The notes beneath the pieces were generated by a model, which was given only the letters and a program-made list of their open reading frames with translations, did not search any database and was not told the origin of the DNA. From positions 1 through 33,356 of the forward strand of contig CAKZUK010000143.1 of assembly GCA_937921775.1 (NCBI GenBank): a stretch of 33,356 bases of DNA, read 5' to 3'. The position numbers and the translations under genes were made by a program. The DNA is from an uncultured Saprospiraceae bacterium. Its GTDB lineage: Bacteria; Bacteroidota; Bacteroidia; Chitinophagales; Saprospiraceae. Positions 25,963-33,356 of the stretch are shown piece after piece. Positions within the stretch are counted from its first letter, which is position 1. Every line of letters begins with the position of its first letter.

Positions 25963-26249
25963 TGTTATGGGTTTTGTATGATATTGAAAAGGATAAGGCT
26001 CGGAATAGGATAGCCAAATACTGCAAACAAGCAGGGCTTTACCGTGTGCAATATTCTGTTTTTCTAGGGACATTGAATCGTAATCAAAGAGATAGTTTAG
26101 AATTACAGATTGAACAGGAAGTCAACGTAGAGAAAGATAAGGTGTATTTATTCCCAATGAGTAAAGACGAGTTGAACAATACTACATTGATGGGGCAGGC
26201 ATTTGACAAAAATCTTATTTCAGATGAAGTAAAGGCATTGTTTTTTTAA
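25959..26249 (+). CDS. cas2: Cas2 adaptation subunit
   Basis: A 96-residue ferredoxin-like dimer protein that bridges two Cas1 dimers. The first strand and conserved acidic residue are in MLWVLYDIEKDKARNRIAKYCKQAGLYRVQYSVFLG (D8). The usual FPMSKDEL-type strand is present at about 65-72. The start overlaps the cas1 stop (ATGA), so translation is coupled. Confidence 0.95.
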   Translation: MMLWVLYDIEKDKARNRIAKYCKQAGLYRVQYSVFLGTLNRNQRDSLELQIEQEVNVEKDKVYLFPMSKDELNNTTLMGQAFDKNLISDEVKALFF

Positions 26250-26253
26250 TATC

Positions 26254-26832
26254 ATGGAAATATCACTGACACCATCACATATCATTCAGTACTTATACTG
26301 CCCTAGGTTTACTTACTTTGAGTATGTTTTACGGATACCACAATATGAGGACCGTCATTACAAGGTAGGGAAGGGGCGGGAGGTACACGAAAGAAAAGCA
26401 AGAGAGAATGTTGATTATATGCGACAGCGAATTGGAGTGAAAGATAAATGGTTGAATCAGTATTTGACCAATGATCTGTTGAGGGGAGAGGTGGATGAAA
26501 TATTGTTATTGAATGATGATAGTATGGCCCCATTGGACTATAAATTTGCACGATATGAAGGCAAAATTTACGATACGTATAAAACCCAACTCTTTTGTTA
26601 TGCTTGGCTCATAGAGCGGAACTTTGGTAAATCAGTAGATAAAGGCTTTTTGGTTTATACCCGTTCGAAAAATAAATTAATAGAGGTGCCAGTGGAGGAG
26701 ACTGATTTAGAAAAAATTGAGTTGGCTGCAAAGTCAATTCAACAAATTATACAAAGGAATAAGTATCCCAAACCGACGAAATATAAACGAAGATGTCTAT
26801 CTTGTACTTATCGTAATATTTGTACGAAGTGA
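26254..26832 (+). CDS. cas4: Cas4 exonuclease (4Fe-4S, RecB-like)
   Basis: A 192-residue nuclease that trims prespacers and helps set PAM choice and spacer orientation. All four iron-sulfur cysteines are present: C16 in YLYCPR and C181, C184 and C190 in RRCLSCTYRNICTK. RecB-type nuclease motifs are H45 in GREVHER, D81 in GEVDEI, D95-x-K97 in LDYK, and Q112 with Y116 in TQLFCYAW. It is the last gene of the operon, 4 bp after cas2; in many I-B loci it precedes cas1. Confidence 0.95.
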   Translation: MEISLTPSHIIQYLYCPRFTYFEYVLRIPQYEDRHYKVGKGREVHERKARENVDYMRQRIGVKDKWLNQYLTNDLLRGEVDEILLLNDDSMAPLDYKFARYEGKIYDTYKTQLFCYAWLIERNFGKSVDKGFLVYTRSKNKLIEVPVEETDLEKIELAAKSIQQIIQRNKYPKPTKYKRRCLSCTYRNICTK

Positions 26833-26932
26833 TGTTTTCCGGGTGGTAATTTATATTGCATGCCTTTAGAAGTGTATTTAAAGTGAAGATTATCAGTTGA
26901 TTATCAATTCGGGAAAGCCTTATTTTTAATAT

Positions 26933-26946
26933 AAAGAACGTTCTTT
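26933..26946. promoter_or_regulatory. Perfect 14-bp palindrome in the leader
   Basis: AAAGAACGTTCTTT reads the same on both strands. It overlaps the -33-like TTTG (26944-26947) of the probable leader promoter, where a dimeric regulator would block RNA polymerase. Confidence 0.5.
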
Positions 26947-26978
26947 GACATGACTAAAAATTATTTTTACTATATTTG
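26944..26978 (+). promoter_or_regulatory. Probable promoter of the CRISPR array
   Basis: TTTG (26944-26947) and TATATTTG (26971-26978, an exact TAnnTTTG) are spaced 23 bp apart, close to the Bacteroidota -33/-7 arrangement. Transcription would begin near 26985, about 40 bases before the first repeat. Confidence 0.55.
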
Positions 26979-27026
26979 ATTGTCTAGATAATTAATTCAT
27001 TTATAGTGTTTTATGGACTTGGACGG

Positions 27027-27136
27027 CTTCTTGATTACTTCCAGATATAAAAAGGATTGAAACGATGTAATTGGAGAAAAGTATTAAAAAAGCTCGGTTC
27101 TTCTTGATTACTTCCAGATATAAAAAGGATTGAAAC
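27027..27136 (+). CRISPR. Minimal CRISPR array: two repeats, one spacer
   Basis: Two identical 37-nt repeats at 27027-27063 and 27100-27136 flank one 36-nt spacer (27064-27099). Each repeat begins CTTCTTGATTAC and ends AGGATTGAAAC. The last eight bases ATTGAAAC are the usual 5' handle of type I-B crRNAs after Cas6 cleavage, which fixes the direction as plus. The repeat has little self-complementarity. No third or degenerate repeat follows at the expected 73-bp spacing, so the array holds a single spacer. No match of the spacer inside the window was noticed; its target is unknown. Confidence 0.93.
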
Positions 27137-27273
27137 AGATATTATCACAACCAGAAGATTGCATTTGCTTGAATACAGCTGGAGTGCATCAAGTGCAGAC
27201 GCTAATCGGTGAACTCCGAATCAGATACGACATTTTTTGGCTCAAAGTTTGATTGTCAAAAGAAGCACCTCCT

Positions 27274-27300
27274 GAGTAAACGCTTGTTTTACTCTTTTCC
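27274..27300 (+). terminator. Probable terminator of the CRISPR transcript
   Basis: GAGTAAAC (27274-27281) pairs with GTTTTACTC (27286-27294) with one bulged T around a GCTT loop, followed by a short T-run. It lies 138 bp after the last repeat and before the DUF1800 gene. The gap 27137-27402 holds no gene; GTAGAT-GAA-ATCTAC (27319-27333) is a further small palindrome. Confidence 0.6.
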
Positions 27301-27402
27301 TATCTATTTCAATTTCTAGTAGATGAAATCTACGAACAAAATCTAATTGCAACTATTCCTACTAGTTACCAATTTACTTAATACCAAAAGCCTGAATACA
27401 CA

Positions 27403-29196
27403 TTGAGATTTATTATTACATTTCTATTATGCCTTTTCGTGCAACTAAGTTTCGCACAACTTTATGATGATTACCTAGGAGCAGGTAACACAATTGGTGT
27501 TCAGGTGACTGGTTCTAATAATCAGCAAAACGATTCTATTGCTTATACCATTTCTGGAACACAACTGAAGCCAGACATGATCGGTGCTTCTCGTTTCTTA
27601 GCGCAAGCTGCACTAGGAGCGTCTTATGAAGATATTGAGCATGTGAGCAATATTGGAATAGACGCATGGCTAGACGAACAATTTGATTTGCCAGTACCGT
27701 CTTTTGTTGAGCGATATGAGCAAATATTTAACGAAGCACAAGGCATTATTTCGAATGATGGACAATTTAATAAATACATGTCTTTTGTTTTTTACGATTT
27801 TGTTATTAAGAATCCAGATGTATTGAGACAAAAAGTGGCTTTCGCTTTATCTCAAATATTTGTCATTTCTCCTTATCACGGTAGTAATATTACTGCTGAA
27901 AATTCGAGTAACCTCGGTTATTACGATTTCCTTTATCAAGGTGCTTTCGGTAACTATAAAGAGATATTGACCAATGTTAGCTTAAGTGTTCCTATGGGGA
28001 AGTATTTGAGTTTCTTTAGAAATCAAAAGGCGGATATCATCGAAAAAACGTATCCCGATGAAAATTATGCTAGGGAAATTATGCAATTGTTTTCTATTGG
28101 ATTAGAAATGCTTGATACTGATGGCACGCCGATCAAAGATGCTGACTCCAACGTTATTCCTACTTATGATATCAATAATGTTGCTGAAATGGCTAAGGTC
28201 TTTACAGGACTAGGTGCATCAGAGGAAGAAGATGGAACAGTCAATACCAATTTTTTTAGGAATTGGAGTTACAATAAGGAGGTACCTCTGAAAATGTTTG
28301 AAGACTATCACTCAAAAGGTGAAAAAAATATTTTACCAGGCGTGACTATACCAGCAGGGCAGAATGGAATGACGGATGTTAATCAAGCAATAAATGCCCT
28401 TTTTAATCATCCTAATGTGGGACCATTTATTAGTAAACGATTGATTCAGAATCTCGTCAAATCCAACCCTTCTCCTGCTTATGTGAGAAGGGTGGTGACC
28501 ATTTTTAATAATAATGGAGATGGTGTAAGGGGAGATTTGAAAGCGGTAGTTATGGCCATCCTGCTTGATCCGGAGGCACGCAATTGTGATTGGATCGAAC
28601 ATACTTCTAATGGCAAATTGATACAGCCTCTTGAAAGATTTACAAATTTATTTAAAGCCTTTGATCTAACGACACCTTCCTCTAAAATATGGTTTGATGA
28701 TTTAAATGGTATTTATAATAAAACGGGACAATCATTCCTTGCTTCACCTTCTGTGTTTAATTTCTTTTCTCCCTTTTATGCGGAAGATAAGTTTGTTAGT
28801 CCTCAGGAATTAGTCTCTCCAGAATTTCAAATTTTGAATAGCGTCACAGCTATAGCTTATATCAATGAAATTGAAGATGCCATTAAAATTAGACCATTCC
28901 AAAACAGAACAACAGCGAATGATTCAGGGCAATACCTGTCGCACAATATAGATGACGAACCGGTTCTGGATCTATCAGACGAATTGGCGATTTATATCAA
29001 CGAAGGAGTTGATGCCTTACTTGATCGACTGAGTTTGTTGCTATGTCGTGGTCAATTGGATGATTCTACAAAATCGATTATCGCCAATACTATACAACAA
29101 AACGAAGATAACTTAAGTACTTATGATAATGAAGACGCGATCTATGATGCACTGTATTACATCATGATGTCACCAGATTATATCATTCAAAAGTAA
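27403..29196 (+). CDS. DUF1800 family secreted protein
   Basis: A 597-residue protein read from a TTG codon: the in-frame TAA at 27379 lies only 8 codons upstream and there is no ATG before residue 59, while TTG gives a clean Sec signal peptide (MRFIITFLLCLFVQLSFAQ). DUF1800 features are present: ASRFLAQAALGASYEDIEHVSNIGIDAWLDEQF (about 60-93), YAREIMQLFSIGLEMLD (220-237), LPGVTIPAGQ, NHPNVGPFISKRLIQNLVKSNPSPAYVRRV, and LLCRGQLDD near the end. The biochemical role of the family is unknown, but its genes are regularly paired with DUF1501 genes, as here (next gene 145 bp on). The protein lacks a T9SS sorting domain, so it is probably periplasmic. Confidence 0.9.
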   Translation: MRFIITFLLCLFVQLSFAQLYDDYLGAGNTIGVQVTGSNNQQNDSIAYTISGTQLKPDMIGASRFLAQAALGASYEDIEHVSNIGIDAWLDEQFDLPVPSFVERYEQIFNEAQGIISNDGQFNKYMSFVFYDFVIKNPDVLRQKVAFALSQIFVISPYHGSNITAENSSNLGYYDFLYQGAFGNYKEILTNVSLSVPMGKYLSFFRNQKADIIEKTYPDENYAREIMQLFSIGLEMLDTDGTPIKDADSNVIPTYDINNVAEMAKVFTGLGASEEEDGTVNTNFFRNWSYNKEVPLKMFEDYHSKGEKNILPGVTIPAGQNGMTDVNQAINALFNHPNVGPFISKRLIQNLVKSNPSPAYVRRVVTIFNNNGDGVRGDLKAVVMAILLDPEARNCDWIEHTSNGKLIQPLERFTNLFKAFDLTTPSSKIWFDDLNGIYNKTGQSFLASPSVFNFFSPFYAEDKFVSPQELVSPEFQILNSVTAIAYINEIEDAIKIRPFQNRTTANDSGQYLSHNIDDEPVLDLSDELAIYINEGVDALLDRLSLLLCRGQLDDSTKSIIANTIQQNEDNLSTYDNEDAIYDALYYIMMSPDYIIQK

Positions 29197-29220
29197 AGAG
29201 TTGGAATGGGGATGAGAATT

Positions 29221-29306
29221 AGAATGGCCCTTTAATGTGGGATTTACAATAAAGGAAACATTCCAATTTTAATTCCTCCGCGATGGGAAGTATTTTGATT
29301 CTAATT
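29221..29306. repeat. Dispersed intergenic repeat, copy B
   Basis: AGAATGGCCC (29221-29230), TAATTCCTCCGC (29270-29281) and ATTCTAATT (29298-29306) occur in the same order and nearly the same spacing as at 5033-5115. The internal stem of copy A is not conserved here. Like copy A it begins about 25 bp after a stop codon. Confidence 0.55.
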
Positions 29307-29341
29307 CAAAACCGTTTCTAATAAGAAAAAATAAGAACACA

Positions 29342-30763
29342 ATGTTCCATAAAAATAATAGCAGAAGAAATTTTTTAAAACAGTTGGGATTAGGATGTGC
29401 ACACGTTGGTGCCACTTCTATGTTGTCCGGTATCACTAGCATGGGTTTACTAAATGCAGCTGCTTCGGCTAATAAAAGTTGGGTGAACACCCCAGCCAAT
29501 AGTTCTTACAAAGCTTTGGTTTGTATCTTGTTATCTGGTGGAAATGACAGCTTTAATATGCTGGTACCTAGAAGTCAAGATGCCTATGATGCTTACGCTG
29601 GTGCTAGAACCAATATAGCACTTCCTCAAGCTTCTTTGTTGCCCATTAATCCGCTAAATCCAGATGGGAAAGAATATGGTTTACACCCAAATCTACCCAA
29701 AGTTCAACAATTGTTTGAAACAGAGAAACTGGCTTTCATCGCTAACTGTGGTACACTGGTACAGCCAACTTCGATGAGTGATTTTAATACAGCAACTAAA
29801 TTACCCTTTGGTTTGTTTTCTCATTCTGATCAAGCGACACATTGGCAAACATCTGTACCACAGGACCGAAGAAAAATTGGATGGGGTGGACGACTTGCAG
29901 ATATTCTACATACCAATAATTCCAATCAAGATATCTCAATGAGTATTTCCCTCAATGGTAGCAATATGTTTCAAAGAGGGAATACCATTCAATCTTATAG
30001 TGCTAATTATAACAATAATGGGAGTACGCTAATAAATGGTTCGTCCAGTACTAATTTTTATAATGAACTCAAACGTCAAACACTGGATGATATCTTGGAA
30101 CAGGAGTATCAAAACACTTTGGAAAAAGCTTATGCAAACGTAATTGCAGGTTCCAAAAATAATTCATTAGAATTTGATGCAGCTGTAGCAAACGGCGTCC
30201 CAATTACCATCCCTTTTGATACATCGAATAGCTTCTCCAAACGTATGCAGATGACGGCACGGATTATTGCTGCTCAAAGTAACTTGAATGTCAACAATCA
30301 AACCTTCTTTATTCAAATGTCTGGCTTTGATACACATGATGCGATCTTAGATGAACATGCAGCCTTGATGACGCAACTTGATGATGCCCTAAGTAGTTTC
30401 TATCTGGCTATGGACGAAATTGGAATGCAAAATAATGTGACCACTTTTACCATGTCGGACTTTGGACGAAAAATGGTTACCAACGGTGATGGTACAGATC
30501 ATGCCTGGGGCGGACATGCCATGGTGATGGGAGGAGACGTACTAGGTAAAAAAATATATGGAGAGTATCCTGACCTTTATTTGGGAGCCCCACTTGATAC
30601 TGGTGGTGGTAGGTTTATACCAACAACCTCAACTGATGAGTACTTTTCAGAATTAGCCTTATGGTTTGGCGCCTCTCCATCCGATCTGTCTTACGTTTTT
30701 CCAAACCTGCCCAATTTTTGGTCTCCGGAACAAGGAGCTTCCCCGCTTGGATTTATGCTTTGA
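29342..30763 (+). CDS. DUF1501 family secreted protein
   Basis: A 473-residue protein with a twin-arginine-like signal (SRRNFLKQLGLGCAHVGATSML, R8-R9), so probably exported folded through Tat. DUF1501 is related to sulfatases/alkaline phosphatases, and the matching blocks are visible: LVCILLSGGNDSFNMLVP (58-75), GFDTHD (328-333, with D330 and H332), DFGRKM, and TDHAWGGHAMVMGG (D386, H387, H392). The family has no assigned reaction. It follows the DUF1800 gene in the same direction, and a partial cytochrome-containing surface protein comes 124 bp later, so the three may form one unit. Confidence 0.92.
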   Translation: MFHKNNSRRNFLKQLGLGCAHVGATSMLSGITSMGLLNAAASANKSWVNTPANSSYKALVCILLSGGNDSFNMLVPRSQDAYDAYAGARTNIALPQASLLPINPLNPDGKEYGLHPNLPKVQQLFETEKLAFIANCGTLVQPTSMSDFNTATKLPFGLFSHSDQATHWQTSVPQDRRKIGWGGRLADILHTNNSNQDISMSISLNGSNMFQRGNTIQSYSANYNNNGSTLINGSSSTNFYNELKRQTLDDILEQEYQNTLEKAYANVIAGSKNNSLEFDAAVANGVPITIPFDTSNSFSKRMQMTARIIAAQSNLNVNNQTFFIQMSGFDTHDAILDEHAALMTQLDDALSSFYLAMDEIGMQNNVTTFTMSDFGRKMVTNGDGTDHAWGGHAMVMGGDVLGKKIYGEYPDLYLGAPLDTGGGRFIPTTSTDEYFSELALWFGASPSDLSYVFPNLPNFWSPEQGASPLGFML

Positions 30764-30887
30764 TGGAGGAAAAATTAGGAGGATAGAAATTTTGACAAAC
30801 ATACATCCGCACTAGACGAGAAATTCCGTCTTCGGACTTTTTTCTCTTCCAACTAAAACAATTTTTAATCTCCCCCATCTGATACTA

Positions 30888-33356
30888 ATGAGAATAAAAA
30901 TAGACATTAAAAATAGGATTTTCTTAGCATGTCTTTTTGCATGTTTGGGGCAGTTTGTTGCGCTATACGGCCAATGCGAAGATAATAGTAACTACTGGGA
31001 GGAGAGCTGGGTATCCTGCAACGTAAACGCCAACCCGAATCCTGCTAGAGGAAACAATTTCTGGCTACTGTATGAATTTACAGAACCGCAGGCCATTAGC
31101 TCCACGCATATTTGGAATGCCAATCGCTCCGGTGAAAGTGGTATGGGAGCTAAAGAAGTTCATATTGATGTTTCGATCGACGGCACCAATTGGATATCCA
31201 TTTCAGACACATCTTTTGTTTGGCCTCAAGCTACAGAATCCGCTGACTATACTGGATTCGAAGGACCCAATCTTGATTCACTTGGTTTTATTCAAAAAGT
31301 TTTATTTACAATTATTAGCAACTATGATAACGCTGCTTGTGTGTCTGTTGCTGAGGTTAGATTTGATATCAATCAGTTAGCTTGTTATGGTGTTGAAGAT
31401 ATTTGTGGCGTTTGTGATGGGGAAGGATTGATTACTTATTATCAAGATAATGATGGTGATGGATTAGGTGATTCTAACACTAGTGTGGAGTCCTGTAGTG
31501 AACCCGCTGGTTATGTAACTAATTCAGATGATCCCTGCGATAATGGTCTCTACGGCTGGGCAGATATGAAAGTGCTTTTTGAAGATAATGGTTGTACAGG
31601 ATGTCATGGTGATTCAGGGGCATCGGGTCTCAACTTAACGACTTATGAAGGGATTAGCGCTGGTGGATTTAATTGTGGGAACACCTTACTGACTGGCGAT
31701 AAATTGGTAGGGATTATTAACATTACTGGTTTTGATGCTTGTAGTTCTCCGATCGGTTTTCCAACTATGAATGAGCGAGTAGGTGGGGCGGTGGATTCCA
31801 GTGAAATTGCGATGATTCAAGCATGGATTGATTCAGGTGCACCATATGATTGTAATTGCCCTGCGGGCTCAGCGGACTCTGACAACGATGGGATCTGTGA
31901 TGCCTCTGACGATTGTCCCGGTTTTGATAATAATCTAATAGGCACGCCCTGTGATGATGGTTTGGCCTGCACTTTTAATGATAGTTATTTAAGTTCTTGT
32001 AATTGTGAAGGACAGCTGATTCCCGACTCAGATTTAGATGGTGTTTGCGATAGTTTGGATCTAGCTCCTTCTGATCCATGTACGGCAGATGGCATTATTG
32101 GTCTTCCCGAACCACCGGATTGGATAGTTTCTGCTTCGAATGATTGTGACCAAGATGGTATACTGGTTGGAAGTGGAGATTTAGATGATTATGATTCTTG
32201 CATTGACGATGAAGGCTTATCTCTTGCACCGGACTGTTCTTGTCCCGGATCAGCGATTCAGTCAGGAGCTAAATTTGTTCGATCCGTGGGACTTTGGAGT
32301 ACGTCGGGCTACTATGCACAAGGCTTGCCGGATGGTAACTTGACTGGAAGCATAAGTTGGGATGATTATTTAGAGGTGTCTTTTCCATATATGGAAATAG
32401 GTCAGGAAATTTGTTTTGACCTTGGATTTAATGATGCTTTGACTGGTGTCAAATTCGAGATAAACGAATTGGGATCCTATAAATTATTTAATCCAGATAC
32501 ATCTAAAGTTGATTTTGAAATACAAAGTTTTTGCTTCCCTGTTTTTGTTCCGGGTGAGCAACTCATTCGAATTAGTCGTCTAGTAACAGGAAGTGTAAAA
32601 ATTGATGGAGCTACTTACGATCATTGTGATTGTACTCTAAGTGATCCGAATTATGATTTCCCACGTTGCCAATGTCCTACTGAATTTTCAACTGGAGCTG
32701 CTGTCTTATCTCAAAGTGCAGGATTTAATGATCCTGAAAATGCGGACGGCATACCAGATGATGTTTTTACAGGTTGGATAAATGGAAGCTCTGATTCTTT
32801 GGAATACACTTTCCCTTATCTTCCGATTCAAACGGAACTTTGTGTTGTGCTTTCTTTTGATAATGTTGCAGGAAAAGTAGGACTTGACTTAAACGGAGAT
32901 TATTTTGAAATGCTTAATCCAGATGCTTTGGTTGACAATACTATTGGCCAAGAAATATGTTTCTTAACGACGACCGACGGTGTACAGAACCTTAAGATAA
33001 AAGAGACGGGATCAGGAAGTATTTGGGCCGATGGAGCCTATTACAAATCGTGTAATGCCTGTCTGTCAGATGCTGATAATGATGGTGTTTGTGACGATGA
33101 GGATATTTGTCCAGGCTTTGATGATTTGGCTGATATCGACAATGATGCTATTCCTGATGCTTGCGATCCTTGCAATGATAACTTAATCGGTACTGCTTGT
33201 AATGATGGCGATACTTGTACCATTAATGATGTTTATGATGTCGATTGTAACTGTGCCGGAACATTTGCAGATGACGATGCAGATGGTGTTTGTAATGTCA
33301 ATGATATTTGTACAGGAGGTGATGATAACCTTGATGGTGATAATGACGGCATTCCA
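30888..33356 (+). CDS. Large surface protein with c-type cytochrome domain (3' end outside window)
   Basis: Open for 823 codons from ATG 30888 to the window edge. Residues 1-28 are a signal peptide (ending ALYG). About 45-160 is discoidin/F5-8C-like (NNFWLLYEFTEPQAISSTHIWNANRSGESGMGAKEVHIDVSIDG). Calcium-binding thrombospondin-3 type repeats start at about 180 (DNDGDGLGDS) and recur to the edge (DSDNDGICD, DADNDGVCDDED, DDDADGVCN). Between them, about 215-325, is a cytochrome c domain: C236-T-G-C239-H240 with a likely axial M294 and the closing helix EIAMIQAWIDSGA. Two similar beta-sandwich modules of about 120 residues follow (about 460-580 and 605-720), each ending with a DGA-Y...C-x-C type signature. 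The end, probably a T9SS sorting domain, is not in the window. It belongs with the DUF1800 and DUF1501 genes by position. Confidence 0.85.
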   Translation, partial: MRIKIDIKNRIFLACLFACLGQFVALYGQCEDNSNYWEESWVSCNVNANPNPARGNNFWLLYEFTEPQAISSTHIWNANRSGESGMGAKEVHIDVSIDGTNWISISDTSFVWPQATESADYTGFEGPNLDSLGFIQKVLFTIISNYDNAACVSVAEVRFDINQLACYGVEDICGVCDGEGLITYYQDNDGDGLGDSNTSVESCSEPAGYVTNSDDPCDNGLYGWADMKVLFEDNGCTGCHGDSGASGLNLTTYEGISAGGFNCGNTLLTGDKLVGIINITGFDACSSPIGFPTMNERVGGAVDSSEIAMIQAWIDSGAPYDCNCPAGSADSDNDGICDASDDCPGFDNNLIGTPCDDGLACTFNDSYLSSCNCEGQLIPDSDLDGVCDSLDLAPSDPCTADGIIGLPEPPDWIVSASNDCDQDGILVGSGDLDDYDSCIDDEGLSLAPDCSCPGSAIQSGAKFVRSVGLWSTSGYYAQGLPDGNLTGSISWDDYLEVSFPYMEIGQEICFDLGFNDALTGVKFEINELGSYKLFNPDTSKVDFEIQSFCFPVFVPGEQLIRISRLVTGSVKIDGATYDHCDCTLSDPNYDFPRCQCPTEFSTGAAVLSQSAGFNDPENADGIPDDVFTGWINGSSDSLEYTFPYLPIQTELCVVLSFDNVAGKVGLDLNGDYFEMLNPDALVDNTIGQEICFLTTTDGVQNLKIKETGSGSIWADGAYYKSCNACLSDADNDGVCDDEDICPGFDDLADIDNDAIPDACDPCNDNLIGTACNDGDTCTINDVYDVDCNCAGTFADDDADGVCNVNDICTGGDDNLDGDNDGIP

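Larger units (their letters stand above)
26833..27026 (+). promoter_or_regulatory. CRISPR leader
   Basis: The AT-rich 194 bp between cas4 and the first repeat. It holds two direct GATTATCA copies 11 bp apart (26888-26895, 26899-26906); TATCAGTTGATTA (26891-26903), which fits the IHF consensus WATCARNNNNTTR; a 14-bp palindrome; and a promoter-like pair of elements. The orientation (leader left, array right) follows from the GAAAC end of the repeats. Confidence 0.7.

Noticed and set aside
27137..27200. A third CRISPR repeat after the second one
   Set aside because: At the expected position (about 27173) the sequence has no resemblance to the repeat, so the array ends at 27136.
31072..31380. 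A 102-residue plus-strand frame
   Set aside because: It is in another frame of the large cytochrome-bearing protein, which is open from 30888 to the window edge and has recognisable domains.
1..33356. Insertion sequences, tRNA or rRNA genes
   Set aside because: No transposase motif, terminal inverted repeats with target duplication, or cloverleaf was found while reading the window.

Overview
The window looks like a chromosomal piece of a moderately AT-rich Bacteroidota bacterium, most likely a Saprospira- or Cytophaga-type lineage. The signs are type IX secretion (T9SS) C-terminal sorting domains, DUF1800/DUF1501 and DUF2490 proteins, thrombospondin-3-rich surface proteins, lipoproteins with late lipobox cysteines, near absence of Shine-Dalgarno sequences, and TAnnTTTG-type -7 promoter elements. 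The genus cannot be named from this sequence alone.

Layout. 1-2.7 kb: the start of a secreted protein running off the left edge, a hypothetical cytoplasmic protein, a 31-residue membrane microprotein with its own terminator, and a SAM methyltransferase. 2.9-5.0 kb: a T9SS surface protein joining a carboxypeptidase-regulatory domain, a TonB-plug-like segment and a VWA domain. 5.1-9.5 kb: a TetR regulator divergent from a SulP (BicA-like) anion transporter, a beta-carbonic anhydrase and a DUF2490 outer-membrane barrel, probably one inorganic-carbon unit. 9.7-12.4 kb: a lipoprotein with a CxxCxxCxxC tail after the lipid cysteine, a gene-poor gap, and a vanadium-haloperoxidase/PAP2-type lipoprotein. 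12.4-16.8 kb: a frameshifted T9SS-domain remnant, a secreted beta-propeller T9SS protein and a helical hypothetical protein.

17.2-27.3 kb is a complete type I-B CRISPR-Cas locus on the plus strand: WYL regulator, cas8b, cas7, cas5, cas3, cas6, cas1, cas2, cas4, leader, and an array of only two 37-nt repeats around one 36-nt spacer. Interference (Cas8b/7/5 and Cas3), crRNA maturation (Cas6) and adaptation (Cas1/2/4) are all encoded with intact catalytic motifs, yet the array holds a single spacer. The leader has a promoter-like pair of elements overlapped by a perfect 14-bp palindrome, and a 10-mer that recurs in inverted orientation upstream of the WYL gene. This suggests co-regulation of the array and the cas operon.

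27.4-33.4 kb: a DUF1800 protein (TTG start), a DUF1501 protein and a large partial surface protein that combines a discoidin-like region, thrombospondin-3 repeats, a c-type cytochrome domain (CxxCH) and tandem beta-sandwich modules. Intergenic regions hold many hairpins, several terminators, a heptamer tandem repeat, and a dispersed ~85-bp repeat seen twice (5.03 kb and 29.22 kb). No tRNA, rRNA or intact insertion sequence was seen.
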